NCBI GenBank assembly: GCA_029747015.1
Contig: JAKOGI010001173.1
Span: 124,001 to 188,000, forward strand
Origin: Carnegiea gigantea
Lineage: Eukaryota > Streptophyta > Magnoliopsida > Caryophyllales > Cactaceae
Length of the DNA stretch: 64,000 nt
Reading direction: 5' to 3'
Each line of letters begins with the position of its first letter. Position 1 is the first letter of the stretch. This document shows positions 44,259 to 56,165 of the stretch, in pieces. The position numbers and the translations under genes were made by a program. The notes under the pieces were generated by a model. It worked only from the letters and a program-made list of their open reading frames with translations, did not search any database and was not told the DNA's origin.

Positions 44259-45646
44259 TTAGGGCTCATGCTCACTATGTAAGACACCAACATGAACATC
44301 GTGATTTTTCTCACCATTCATCCCAACTCTAGCACCCTTAGGACACTCGAATTGTTTGCCAGTTCTCAAGACAATCCTATTATAGTGCCTTTTAGGGTTA
44401 GGCTCAGGCTTGCTAGCTAGTCTACCCGGAGTTATAGAAGAAGAGCTAGCTTGTGGGATAATTTGTGATTCCAACATTTTGTTAAGAGTAGTAAGCAAAT
44501 CACCCTTATGGGTTAATTGCTTAATACGCTCATCTTATTTTTGTTGTACCAAGTGTATTCTCTCCAACATAACCTCAAGGTTGGACATTTGTGGAGCTTG
44601 TGGTGAGAGGTAAGATGTTTGTAAACCAGAAGGTTAGGACCCAGAATTGGCTTGGGGAAAGGGAAGACGATCACTCCTATAAGATAAGTTAGGATGATTC
44701 TTCCAACCAAAATTGTAGGCATTTAAACAAAGGTCATGATTCGACCTAGATTGGAAGTTATGGACATATGCAACTTAGTCAGTAGAGTATTGGGCAAAAG
44801 GACTCCCAATTTGATAATTCAATATCATATGGTTAAAAGATCTGCAGCTATCACAAGGAGGGGAGGGCGCACATGCATTTACCTCATTAACATTCAAACA
44901 ATCTAGCCTTTGATCATGGAATCCATTTCACTGGTAAGCAATATTAAAGCATCAACATAAAAGTTACCACCAGTCTTCTTGGAAGGAGTCCTCTCATTAA
45001 ACCATTGGTAATTATTGAGCGCATCCCTCAATGAAGTTGTATGCCTTATCCTCTCTCTTATTCATCAATGCTGCTGCAGCCGCCGCATCTATCATGGGCC
45101 TCATGGCTTATGTGACTCCGTTATAGAACTCTCGTGTTATCATCCATTTTTGAAGACCATGATGGCGGCATAACCTTAACATGTGCGTAAAGTGGTCACA
45201 TGCTTCGTATGGTGATCGTCCTCCCATTGAGCAACTGAAGTGATTTGATTTCTTAAGCTTGCAGTCTTACTAGGAGTGAAGAACTTGGAAAGAAAGACAT
45301 TGGTTAGCTCTTCCCAAGTCGGGATGGATCCCAATGGTAAAGAGTGAAGTCATGCCCTCACTTTGTCCCTGAAAGGGAAAGGAAATAAGCATAGGTGGAT
45401 TGTATCTCTAGAGGCTCTATTGATCTCTAAGGTATCGCACACCTCTAGGGAAACCAAAAGGTGCAAATAAGGGTCTTCCATCGGAGTGCTGTCAAATTGT
45501 GATTGCTCCACCATAGAAATTAGCATCGGCTTGAGCTCGAAATTGTTGGCGATCAAGGGTGGCCTAGCAATGCTTGGGCTAAGGCCATCAACTCCCAAAG
45601 TGGCATAGTCTTGAAGGTTCCTTCTTTGCTTATTTTCACCCGCCAT
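44259..45646 (-). pseudogene. gag: E gag, multiply broken
   Basis: Starts at 45646 (minus): MAGENKQRRNLQDYATLGVD and PSIARPPLIANNFELKPMLI, the same N-terminal region as A2 gag (MAGEERRTLRDF). Capsid pieces RDKVRAWLHSLP, TWEELTNVFLSKFF and LRNQIT follow, then YQWFNERTPSKKTGGNFYVD, and the C-terminal linker MLESQIIPQASSSSITPGRL with SKPEPNP (44259-44498). Stops and frameshifts throughout. Confidence 0.82.
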
Positions 45647-45892
45647 CTTAGGTGTGAATTTGGCCGCTTTCTGCTACAATTCAATCTTTTGCTATCTCTT
45701 TAATTTATGAAAAGTTCACTGAACTTTAAGGCCAAACTCAAAGAGTGCTCCAAAATCGGGGGACTTGTACATGAAAAGAAAGGCATCTATATCTAGTCAA
45801 AGCACACCAAAAGGGGTAATGTTGAAAACAAAAGTTAAAAGAAAAATGCTTAGCTAAACACTATAGGGGTAACTCGATATTAAAGTCTAGTC

Positions 45893-45917
45893 CTGGTAAC
45901 GATGCGAAAATCTTAAA
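45893..45917 (-). other. E primer binding site, decayed
   Basis: Minus strand TTTTCGCATCGTTACCAGGAC, comparable to TTTTTGGCGCCGTTGCCGGGGAC of the A elements but mutated at several positions. Confidence 0.6.
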
Positions 45918-46552
45918 CGCCATCACAAGTGCACCAGTGTTGTAGTATAGCTCAAGGTCATTCCCATAAAGACCAATTAGGATTACTAAGTTTTCCTCTA
46001 AAAGTTTACAAAGATGAATCAAGATTTGATTTAGATTTTATCTAACAAACATTAAAAAACTAGGGCAAAATTCAATGGCTAAAGACATCTTAGGGTAGCA
46101 TCACCTAACAATTTGCTGATCTAACTAGCCAAGCAAACATCATTTCACCTTGCCGATTGAATCAATGGTCGACAATCATTAGAGAATTCACAACTTTTTT
46201 TTAAAATGGAGTGAATTACTACGGTCAAACTAATTACTAATTTCGTTAAATCTAATTTAATAAGTTTAAGGATATGATTATTATAAGACCACTCAATTCA
46301 AAATACTTTCTGGAGTGAATATTAACGTAAGTCGGATACAAGTTTTTCAATGCCAATCTTCACATTTGAATACTTTGATCTAACATTTAACATACATGTA
46401 AGAAATTGTCCATAAATCTACAAACACTTCTCAAACAAGAGAAGCCAGGCGTAAAAGTAGAAATAGGGGTGTAAATCATAAAATTAAGCATATTAATCCC
46501 CTAAAATGACTCCCAAACACTTAAATAATCCATGCAAATGTGGCTTTCATCA
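45918..46552 (-). repeat. E 5' LTR, internally deleted
   Basis: Matches both ends of the E 3' LTR (minus-strand start TGATGAAAGCCACATTTG; end TTGTGATGGCG) but lacks about 700 bp in the middle. The deletion joint is near 46422, where GAAATTGTCCATAAATC meets TCAAACAAGAGAAGCC. The TATA/promoter part is missing, so this copy could not transcribe E now. Confidence 0.75.
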
Positions 46553-47250
46553 TTCGCCCAATTAAGGTAGAATGATCCACATCATCAAATCCATCGGGGC
46601 ATCTTTGCAAATTAAAGATATTCAAATCAAGGGTCATATTGCCAAAAGACAGTTTCATAATGCAATTCCTATAGTTAATTAGAGCATTGGATGTAGCCAA
46701 GAAAGAGCGTCCTAACATCACAGGAATATGAGAGTCAACATTAGGAACCTTCTTAATCGAACACCACAAATTCAATAGAAAAAACAAATTCGTCCATATA
46801 AACACTTCCTCCACAACACCCCTGGGAAGTCTAATAGACGTTTCAGTGAACTGGAGGACCATCTTAGTAGGTCCCATTTCACCTCATCTAAGTCTCTTAC
46901 ACATAGGGAATGGAAGCAAGTTTACACTAGTTCCCAAATGTAGTAAAGTTCTGTGGATGGTCTGGTTACCTATCATTATAAAAATCGTAAGGCAACTAGG
47001 GCTGTTGCACTTAATAGGAATCTAACTCGAGATAATAGAGCTAACATTGGAGTTTAAGAAAGCTCTTTTGGGCATAATAGTTGCCCTCTTGGTAGTGCGA
47101 AGCTCTATGAGAAATCTAGCATATAGGGGCATCTGCTGGATAACATCTAATAGGGCAATATTAACCTTGACATAAGAGAAAGTCCCCTTAGTCAATATGG
47201 GACTGGTCCTTTTTCCCCTTTAGTCGGTTAGGGAAAAGAACTGTAGGTTT
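46553..47250 (-). pseudogene. pro: F aspartic protease
   Basis: Minus strand: TIFIMIGNQTIHRTLLHLGT and SVNLLPFPMCKRL, then MGPTKMVLQFTETSIRLPRG, VVEEVFIW, NVDSHIPVMLGRSFLATSNA and LINYRNCIMKLSFGNMTLDL. This is a Tat/Athila-type protease (CVIGNQKIENALLDLGASVNLLPYSV ... VILGRPFLATSNALINCRNG in relatives). The catalytic Asp is replaced: HLGTS instead of DLGAS. It is cut at 46552 by E; RT continues at 29526-29012. Confidence 0.85.
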
Positions 47251-49106
47251 GGAAGACCTATAGAGGATAAATAGGAGTAGCCTTAGAGGGAGGTGCTGTC
47301 ACTTTATCAATAGGCTCTTCCTCTTTAAACTCTCCATAACCATCAATAATAATAAGGGGAATAGCAAAAGAGGAGCATGGGGATGAATTAGATGTTTCAT
47401 TTAAGTTATCAGCCAGATGATTATCAATCTCTCATCATGACCTTAAAGTTATCACTGCATCGACTTTTCTCAACTTATCATGAACTAAGCCGAAGGAGGT
47501 TCCACCCTTATTATTGGGCTCTGGCTAACTAGGGAGATGTCTTCACCTTATTTGCCATAGCAAATTGGGAGGACCATTTTGTCATTGCTTTTACCATTCT
47601 TTCATTACTCTATCTCAGCATCCTTTCCACGTCATTCTTAATTGTACTTTTATATTTATCAAGTTCACTATAACTAGTAAGAGGCTGAGACTAGCTAATA
47701 GGAGTTGTTGGAGGAGCTCAGCATGATTTGAGGAGAGTTTCTAGTAAACCTTCTATGCTAAGGTCCACTACCTATGAAAAATTAGATTAAAAGTAGGAGC
47801 ATAATGATCATTCTTTGGTCTCTGGTAGGCCATGTTCACTTATTCTTGGCCTAAGGCCAATAAGTGAGCAAAGCAGGGCATGTGCTGAAAGCATGATCCA
47901 ATGCATGGCATTGAGAGCATACCTCAAGAGTCTGAGAAGGTTGGGATTATTAAAGAACTAGCCACTTCATCATGTTTTCAAAAGCAGAAAATCTAGACTC
48001 TAACTGACTTAAGTCAGATATGACATGAATACCACCCCTGGCCCCACGATACCTAGAGTTCAAACTATCATCTATAACTCATCTAGGTCCTCTAGGAATT
48101 CCCCAGCATTAGTAGGGCTCTTAGAAGGAAATCATCTCTAACATAGTGACTCCATCATTATCCTATTCTACTGGTTAGGATCTTCATAAATAATTTGACA
48201 TAATGGGTTTGGTCTAAACCATGCTGGGGATATTGGCCTAAGAAGGTCTTAAACCTATTAGAATAGTTCAAAAATGACTCCTTAATTATCAAATTACACG
48301 AATTGATTAATTTCATTCTTTAGCTTAACAATTTTACTATTGGGGAAGTATTTTTCTAGAAAGACCCACACAAACCCATGCCAATTGGTAATGAAATATG
48401 ATGGCATACTATGCATCCACCTTTTAACATCATCTTTTAAAATAAAGAGAGTAAATTTCAAAGCGCACAATATGAACAGGCACATTAGGGAGCACATCAT
48501 GGAGAAATCCACTTCAAACGCTCACAGAAAGAGGTAAACATACTCTATGCCGGTAAACTTCGGAAGAATGGCATTATATTAGGGCTTGAATTCGAGAGTA
48601 TATTCTCTAGGGCTGATACATTAAAACTTGATGGTTCAGTACTGCTAGGTGGACAAAAGATGTCGTTAACCATCCTTGATTGAGGTTGTGCTTTACCCAT
48701 CTTTTTCTTCTTGGATTTGGGCTCTAATCCACTATTGTTATCTAGGTTGGTTTCCAATCTATCCAAACCTTTGCTACGAGGATCCCTGACCAAACCAATC
48801 ATGTAACCAAAACCCCTTTTGTTTTTATGGGTTCTTTATTTATTTATTTTTTTAAAAACAATAGAGATTAAATTTTTAAAAACATGGAAGAACAAAAACT
48901 AAATTATACAACCAAACTAGTAAAGCAAAAATCAACTCTTGAACAACTAAATCAAAATACTAAACTAAAATAGTTACTAAATTAAATAAAAACAACTAAA
49001 TTAAACAACTTAGCAAATAAAGTAAGCAATTAAAACAACCTATAAGAAACTAAATTCCGATCATATATATTGAAAACAATTAACAATTAGGGCTTAATTT
49101 CAACAC
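47251..49106 (-). pseudogene. gag: F gag and leader, degraded
   Basis: Gag pieces on the minus strand: 48512-48294 (LKDDVKRWMHSMPSYFITNW, FLEKYFPNSKIVKLKNEINQ), the FLxKYFPxSKxxxLRxEIxxF signature of plant gypsy Gag, and an upstream basic part 48802-48545 (EPKSKKKKMGKAQPQSRM). Between 48290 and 47700 lie continuing gag fragments (YSNRFKTFLGQYPQHGLDQT) in changing frames. The A-rich leader 48803-49106 has no gene. Confidence 0.75.
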
Positions 49107-49126
49107 CATCCCCAACAACGATACCA
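49107..49126 (-). other. F primer binding site, decayed
   Basis: Minus strand TGGTATCGTTGTTGGGGATG, similar to the TGGCGCCGTTGCCGGGGA class with several changes. Confidence 0.55.
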
Positions 49127-49132
49127 AAAACA

Positions 49133-50550
49133 TGTTGCATTTCAGGGACTGTAAAAATAAGTCACAAATGTACAATCATAGTTGTAGCACTATACGGGTT
49201 GCCCATAGAGATGGATTGACTTTAATTACTAACATTAAACCGCTAAACAACCTAACTAAACTTAATAAAAATAATAGCAAAGAATCTCATAAAAATCTAA
49301 TGTAAATATAGAGCATGAAATTTAAAGATAAACTATCAGAATTAAGGAGGGAAGCAAGAGATTGCACTAGCCTCTTAAAATTAATGGAGAAAATTCAGAA
49401 CCATAATTGCCACAAAAACCTATGGAGAAAATCAAAACCTTGAACGAGCGATCACCATGAGACTTCGATATCCACCATCAACCCCAAAGCGAAACTAAAC
49501 ATTGAAACTTTGAATAAGATAATTTTTGGAAGACAAAAATTTAATTAAAATGAAAACTACAATGCTTAAATAACTATAGTAGAAAAACGAATTGAAACTA
49601 GAAAAATTAAACTAAAACTAGAACTAGAAATATTAAAACCAAAATAGGAAACCGAAATTAAATTCAAGTCGAAGGAATTTATAACGTTATAATAATCTCT
49701 CAAACTTTAGAAACTAATGTTATAATGGAGACGAATAGAAATTGATGATTTAGAAAGTGCCCCCAAGAACTCTATTTATACAGATCTACCACCCCCACAC
49801 TTTCCAGATTACAAGCTTTCTTATTTCCAAAGTAATTTTCCCTCTTTCCTGATTAAATAAAATATTTGTAAAGTTTCCAAAATCAAATAAACTCTAATCT
49901 TTCACAGCAAGCTGAACACAAAATCTCGGACCTTAGGCATCCATTCCTTTTACAAACCACTATGCCCTGATTAAAAAGAATAGATATTTGTATTTCTTCC
50001 AAAGGCAGCATGTGGAGCACACACGAGTTGGGTTAAGTTCTATTGTCGTGCTGCGTCCTCTTTGTCACATGCTCAAAACAAGTTGGACTTCTCATTTGCT
50101 AGGCACAATACTACTGTACCATTATTCTTATGCGAAAGCTATGTAAATTGGGTTGCATTATGCATCTCTTACTAGCCTGAGTGAACAACAACTAGCTAGA
50201 TTCAAAAGAGACAAAAAAAGGGTTGGGCACACTGACAACAATCTCAGATAATCACACATAGACTGCTGGGATGTGGGGAACAGGTTGACTCACACGGGCT
50301 ATGTTACACACAGGAAGATGCTACTGGGCTTAGCCAGCCATACATATGGATTGCTACTTTCTTTGAATTTTCTTCACTCTTTTGTTTTTATCTTCATTAT
50401 GATATGATTGGGTTGAGATGAAATTGACCCAAAGACTTAAAACTTGCTCTTGATCACCTTTTTATGTTCATTATTTCATCAAATCATTATTTTGACAAAA
50501 TCAAACTAAAACCAAATAAGATCCAAAAATAATCTCAATTTGGAGTAAAA
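49133..50550 (-). repeat. F 5' LTR, right boundary uncertain
   Basis: Lies just upstream (minus strand) of the F primer site; the minus-strand end would be ...GAAATGCAACA. A TATA box TGTATAAATAGAG is at about 49771-49783 on the minus strand. The minus-strand start (TG...) cannot be placed; candidates lie between about 50240 and 50600. No second copy of this LTR is in the window, so its extent cannot be checked here. Confidence 0.5.
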
Positions 50551-50599
50551 ACTACGTGATTTGAAGTATTGAAGTTGGCACTTTAGTTGACCAAAAATG

Positions 50600-51720
50600 C
50601 CTATACACACCAATGTCAAAAGGGAAGTTGCCTGCCATATTGCCCCATCCTGAAAACTCGAAGTTTAAAGGCTTAGGTACCTATTCCTTCCATCTGAGCA
50701 ATTTTGTTGATATCATAAACCTCAAGGGCGCAGACAAGGCCCTTTTTCCTTAAATATTCCCTCTCACTTTAGGAGACATAATTGGTAGTTGGTTTCATTC
50801 CCTTGACCTATAGAAGGCTAATACTGGGGATAGCATAACTAAGGAGTTTCTGTCACGATAGTCTTACAACACGGAGTTGTTCGCCGCACTCTATCACTTA
50901 GAATTGCTAAAGCGGGACTAAAAAGAAAGTTTTCCAGACTTTCGGGCAAGGGTAAAGGCCTCTTTGGTCCTAAATCGTCCAAGTGGAAAAGTCCAAGTTT
51001 GAATGATTATGAATAATTTGATGCCAAATTACAATCAACACCTCAAATTCCAACCTTTAGCATATATATGCAATTATAAAGATGCTAGGAAGCTAGCAGA
51101 AGAACATATACAAAAGGGAATAAAGAACCATCACTTAAACAGCAAAGGCTCTTTTAAGGATGAGAAAGTAGCTACTGCATTAATGCCAAAAGGTTAAATA
51201 AGGTTAATCCAACAGAGGCATTAAGGACATGCCATAATTACTAGGCCTCACCCCACTTAGAATGAAGCCTGAAGAGTTTTTAAGAAGAGTTGAAAGTTAA
51301 AGGTGTTCAAGTCCACTAGGCCCGCACCCAATATGCTAGAGAACAAAGAAATACAAAATATTACATAAATGGCTATTACACTTACCATCATAGTAAAGGA
51401 ATCTGATCCATATGTTGCCTTAAAGCATGTAATGTAAGATATGATAGATGATGGAGCCCAACAACTAAGCTAATCCATTAAGTTCCATGCTTAAAATTTT
51501 CACCATGGAAGAACTTGACATGTTCGTCCTACTTATGGATGAATTTAATGGAATATGGGGAGATGACCAAGAAGACACTTAGATGGCTTCCCTCATTCTT
51601 GTTGAAATTAAACCACCCAGTTAAAATCAAATGAAAAGGGAGAAGTCCAACATCTCACAAGCCAAGGGGGTGTTACAAACCCTCATATCTAGCTAAAGAG
51701 GAGGATCAACCAAATATCAA
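50600..51720 (+). pseudogene. gag: Relic of a Tat-type gypsy gag (plus strand)
   Basis: In broken plus-strand frames: FLSR*SYNTELFAALYHLEL, LLKRD*KESFPDFRARVKAS, LVLNRPSGKVQV, MIMNNLMPNYNQHLKFQPLA and YICNYKDARKLAEEHIQKGI. This is the capsid core of Tat/Retand-type Gag (QYSYNTEL..LHHLELLKQ.PNESFPDFLSRWK, MIMRNLHPKYNQHL). Downstream to about 51660 are weaker pieces (PLRMKPEEF; VKESDPYVALKHVM). The element has opposite orientation to its neighbours; its LTRs are not recognised. Confidence 0.7.
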
Positions 51721-51726
51721 CATAAC

Positions 51727-53001
51727 TGACAGGCCTACAAGCACACAGTGGCGTTGTAGGAATCAAGGTCATCTCCTACGAGGACTAGGCTGATCTACTG
51801 GCTTTATCCTCTTAAGATAGGTTAAGGGAATCAAAATTTGAGATTGAAACTAAACTAATCTATTATCTAATCTAATAGATAAATAATTAAGGAATTATGC
51901 AAAAAAAAGCAATCTCCCAATCCATGTAGCAATCAAGTCCTTTTTCCTCAATTGATTGTTTTAAAACCGACAATCAAAGTATCACATCTCTCTTTTAAGG
52001 TGAAGTGAAATATCTAAATCTAACCAATTACCATTTCTCAAGGCTCTCGATTTGTTTAGGTTCATTAACCATGCAATTATCATATTTATGGTTTCTCAGT
52101 TGGTGCGACTTTCTCGAAACCCGACACAATCAAGTCCAATCCTAGGGTTCTAGTATTGAATTTCACATTTCAATTCTTCATAGAATACCCAAAAGATGTA
52201 AGAAAATGGTCAACTTTCTTGCAAGATAACAAACATCTACGATTCAATAAAACAATCCAACAATTCCAAAGTACCAAAAAAGATTAACACAAGATTGGTA
52301 AAATTAAAAAGTGTTTCCATAAATCCAAGATTAAAACAACTAAAGATATCAAAATTACAAAACACAAATCCTAAAATGAGAAAAGAGGAGAAGAGGAGAG
52401 AAGAGAAAAGAAATGCTCAACCAAAATCGCGCTTGAATCTGTCGATTACAAACCCGGTATGAAATCCTCGTAAATCTTTGCTTCAGCTTACTCTCTGTTC
52501 CTCTAATCCAATTGATGAAATTGAAGGGAGGAAATGGAATGATGGGGATGAAATGAGGCTAAACACGGCCCTTTTATCGCGAACATGCTGCAGCTAAAAC
52601 GTAAAAATCGCCTGGAAGTCGAACAGCCGGGAGAAAACATGATGACCCAGGGAAAAGGGGGCCACTACGGACAGACCGTGTTGGCCACTGATAACACTGG
52701 TTCTCCTCTTTTTTCAGCTGCTTCTCCTAGAGCCTTCTAGGCCATGGTATTGACCGTGGTTGGTCCCTATTGGGTGTCATCGGGCCTCTTTTGCTGTCTC
52801 TTTTTATCCTTAAGGTCTCAAAAATCTTCACTCTACTCACATTACTTGGCTCACAAAGTTAAAATCTGCAAGCATGTCTCAAACAAGCAAAACCAAGCAT
52901 AATAGTAGGAATAAGAGCATAAATCATATAATTAAGCATCAAAATCCCCTAAAATTACTCCCAAATACTTACAAAATCCTATACAAATGTGACGTTCATC
53001 A
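51727..53001 (-). repeat. G 3' LTR
   Basis: About 1275 bp. The minus strand starts TGATGAACGTCACATTTG, right after a polypurine tract (AAGCATGGGGGAG, 53002-53014 minus), and ends near GCTTGTAGGCCTGTCA. Features: CCACTACGGACAGACCGTG (52663-52681) and CCATGGTATTGACCGTGG (52742-52759); TATA-like GCGATAAAAG at 52571-52580 (minus). Same LTR family group as E. Confidence 0.78.
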
Positions 53002-53766
53002 CTCCCCCATGCTTGAACCTTTGCTTGTCTTCAACCGAACACTATATAAATGTAACAAGGGGAGATTGCATCTAGGAATTAAATACATAACAACCTCCTT
53101 AAAGCATGCAAAGTCATAGCATATCACGAGCATGAATACAATCAATGGCAACCGTAAATAGCAGATTATACTTTTCAAAATTAGGAGGGGAAGGCTTTTG
53201 GAAAAGTACGATACCATAAGCGCGATATCAAACTTAATCACCCCAAAGAACCACAAAGCATATCATGCAAGCAGATGGAATTTGTTAGGGCCAAAAGGGC
53301 CGGTAGAACCTCACTTTTGGGAAATGTGAATCACTCCCACTCATGTGTTTGAAATATAGCATGGGTTTACTCAAGACTCGTTCTAAAGATGCAATCTACT
53401 ATAAGCTCACAAAGACTCTTAATTCTCCACCACTAAGAATGCAATTTACACATGACAATCAAGAGAACTTTGCTTGCATTTTAACATAGGGAATAAAGGG
53501 TTAAGGGAAAGGAGTGACTTATAAATTAAATGTGGAGCTAGGTAGTCAAAAAACTCAGGAGCAACCAACAAGACACCAATATACCATAAAGTTCACCAAC
53601 ACTCCGAGCCCCAATAATGTAGTGAACATATCCCAATGAATCAAGTGAGAAATGAGTTAACAAAGAAAGGAATTCAATCTATGTAAATGCCGAATGCCAA
53701 TCAACATATTCATTCTTTTTTCTTTTTTTTTGTTTTCTTCTTTTTTCTGTATTTTTTTAACATGAT
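53002..53766 (-). other. G PPT and 3' noncoding region (continues at 63854)
   Basis: Homologous in order and sequence to the E 3' region (CTCCCCCATGCTTGAACC; ATCAATGGCAACCG; CTTTTGGGAAATGTGAATC). It is interrupted by H at 53766/53767 within a T-rich tract and resumes at 63854-64000 (CAACTCCCAACCTAATAG in both G and E context). No gene. Confidence 0.75.
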
Positions 53767-54354
53767 TGCAACCACACATTTCATGTCTAAATCAAAGTAA
53801 GACGAGAAATATAGAAAAAATTAAATTTATGTATTTATAATAAAAAATGGGTACAATCTCTGAATATTTTGTTAGAAGTGAACAAACTAAACTCCTCCAG
53901 CTCGATCTCTTGTTGGTGACTTGATGGAGAGCCGAAATAGCTTGAGTCTCGATCAAGTGTGTACTTTAATCTCTAGAATGAACGGCAAGTTTTGATGTAC
54001 TTATTGTCTCTTTTTCTAGAGGGTCTTCTGTGGGAGAAATTTTTCTTTTTTTGAATGGGGGGTGGAGCTATATTTATAGGGAGGAGCCTCCCCTCTCATC
54101 TAGGGTTTGCAGATTAATAGCCTTCTTGGATCGATAACTGGGCCTTGAACTTGGGCCGATGACTTGGGAATCCATTTAAATTGGTGACTTGGTAATCCAT
54201 TGGGTCACTGACTTGAAAGTCCTATTGGGCCATTGACATGGTAGTAATTTAAACTTATATAATTAAGTCAATTAATTTGATTATCCAACATTATTTAACC
54301 CAAATTATTTCGTGACATGGCACATATTTATTTATTATTTTTTTAGTGCCTGCA
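53767..54354 (-). repeat. H 3' LTR (left copy)
   Basis: 588 bp, matching 63265-63848 (e.g. TAATGGAGAGCCGAAATAGC-type text in both). The minus strand starts TGCAGGCACTAAAAAAATAA. The TATA box CCTATAAATATAG is at 54068-54080 (minus). The PPT GAGGAGGTAATT is on the minus strand at about 54355-54366. Confidence 0.85.
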
Positions 54355-55150
54355 AATTACCTCCTCGAAACTAGGTCACGTACACGTCTTCGAGTGTTTA
54401 AGCTCGATCGCGTCTTGGCATACATCTTTTGGCTCCTTGTCCAACCAGGCCACCGACTTAATTTGTCACGTTGTCTATTTGACATATGCAATTTTTTTTC
54501 ACCGATCTAACAGACTGTCGATACAGCTGCGTCCACTTTTACACTACACATCTTTTTTTTGGACCCATAATTGACTGGTAATTTGAAGTGAGGAATTTTT
54601 TTTTACAAAATGTAAGAGCTGCATCAAATTTGGTATAATTAGACACACTTACCGATTTATAAGATATGCTCTTCAATATGTAAATTTCTCTTGCCTAAAA
54701 TTTGAAGACTTATTACCAAAGGCAAATGTTTTCCATTCCATGGTACAAGGCAGCTCTTCACTCCCTTTTATACCCCTATTCGTGATTCTATAGACACGTT
54801 CTTCTTGCTAGAGACTTCGCTTTGAGGTATGTTTATTTTTGACCAAACTTAGATCTTATTTTATTCTTTTTTTCTAAATAAAAAAACCAAGCTTTCGGAG
54901 GCAATAACTCCAATCTTATTCATCATCTTATCTCTTTCCCTATGTCTTTTGACTCCTTGAAAGTACAGCTAATGCCATGATAATGGTGATAGTGCTTTTG
55001 TGTTTTGTCTTTTTCTCGCAGAAACAAGCAGCACCGCATTACTAAAAATATGTGGAAGAAACACTGTGAGGTAATTGAACAACTTTTATGCAAACTCGGG
55101 AAGGCAGCCGGACTCCCATGCAGATGTAGACATTATTTAATTTAACAGAA

Positions 55151-55242
<92 letters not shown>

Positions 55243-55435
55243 CTTTGAGAAGAAAGCCAGGGGTTCTTATGTTACTTTATGTTGTTTGACATATTGAGCG
55301 AGATACCTTCTTACTGACGATAAGAGATGTCCTTTTTTCTTATGCGTAAAAGAATCACTATTGTGATTTTTGTTTTTATGGCTATTTGTATGCATGTCTC
55401 TCCCTCTTTTTTTTAAAGACTCATGTCCGCAAGAT
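54355..55435 (-). other. H PPT and 3' noncoding region with (TA)n
   Basis: PPT at the left edge. A (TA)n microsatellite of about 85 bp is at 55152-55239. No coding sequence is seen in between; T-rich patches occur at 54488-54497 and 54551-54605. Confidence 0.6.
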
Positions 55436-56165
55436 ATGACAGCGGGATTCAGTAGTTGAAGACTCGTTGCGCAAGGGTGATCAGCCTTGGTTTTTAGACC
55501 TTGAGGAGAGAGCCCTTGCATATGCCAGTGAGATGCAGCACTTAAAGACTCGCTATGTATGGGGGCGATCGGACTTGGCCTTTGTACTCCGAGGAGAGAG
55601 CCCTCATTCCTGTCAGCGTGATGTAACATTTGAAGAATCGCTGCGCGTGAGGGTAATCAGACTCAGTCTTTAGACCTTAAGGAGAGAGCCCTCACTCATG
55701 CGAGCGGGATGCAACACTCAAAGCCTTGTTGTGCTTGGGGGTGATCGGACTTGGTCTTTAGACTTTGAGGAGAGAGCCTTTGTACATGCCAACGGGTATT
55801 GCACTTGAAGACTCGATGTGCGCTAGGGTAATCGAACTCGGTATTTCGATCTTGAGGAGAGAGCCACCGTATATGCCAGCGAGATGTAGCATTTGAAGAC
55901 TCATTGTGTGTGAGGGCGATCAGACCCGGTCTTTAGACTTCGAGTAGAGAGCCCTTGTACATGCCAATGGGTATTGCACCTGATGACTCGTTGTCTGCTG
56001 GGGTAATCAAACTCGGTCATTAGACCTTGAGAAGAGAGCCTCCGCATATGCCAATGAGACATAACACTTGAAAACTCGTTGTGTGTGAGGGTGATCCGAC
56101 CTAGTCTTTAGACTTCGAGGAGAAGGCCCTCGCACATGCCAACGGGAATGCCGCCTGAGGATTGA
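55436..56165. repeat. 88-bp tandem repeat, about 8 units
   Basis: The landmark GAGAGAGCC recurs at about 55505, 55593, 55681, 55769, 55856, 55944, 56031 and (as GAGAAGGCC) 56119, that is every 87-88 bp. Each unit reads roughly GACTCGTTGTGCGxGGGTGA, TCxGACTTGGTCTTTAGAC, CTTGAGGAGAGAGCCCTxG, CAxATGCCAxCGxGATGCA, CACTTGAA. Units differ from each other by several substitutions. The apparent ORFs across it are a by-product of the repeat. Confidence 0.9.

Larger units (their letters stand above)
29527..46552 (-). mobile_element. Athila-related element E, RT-less, minus strand
   Basis: 5' LTR at the right (45918-46552, internally deleted), primer site 45893-45913, gag 44259-45646, protease about 43754-44258, RNase H tail 43468-43653, 3' noncoding region (41720-43370 and 30890-31061) and 3' LTR at the left (29527-30889). 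The Sirevirus 31062-41719 sits in its 3' noncoding region. As in A1/A2, RT and integrase are missing between protease and the GGGAAGCAACC block. E lies within element F. Confidence 0.82.

Noticed and set aside
55267..55673. ORFs on both strands across the 88-bp repeat (e.g. 120 and 68 codons)
   Set aside because: They arise from a repeat whose frame stays open by chance and have no known domain.
55436..56165. Regular repeat resembling a CRISPR array
   Set aside because: Units are head-to-tail copies of 88 bp with no unique spacers, and the context is a plant retrotransposon.
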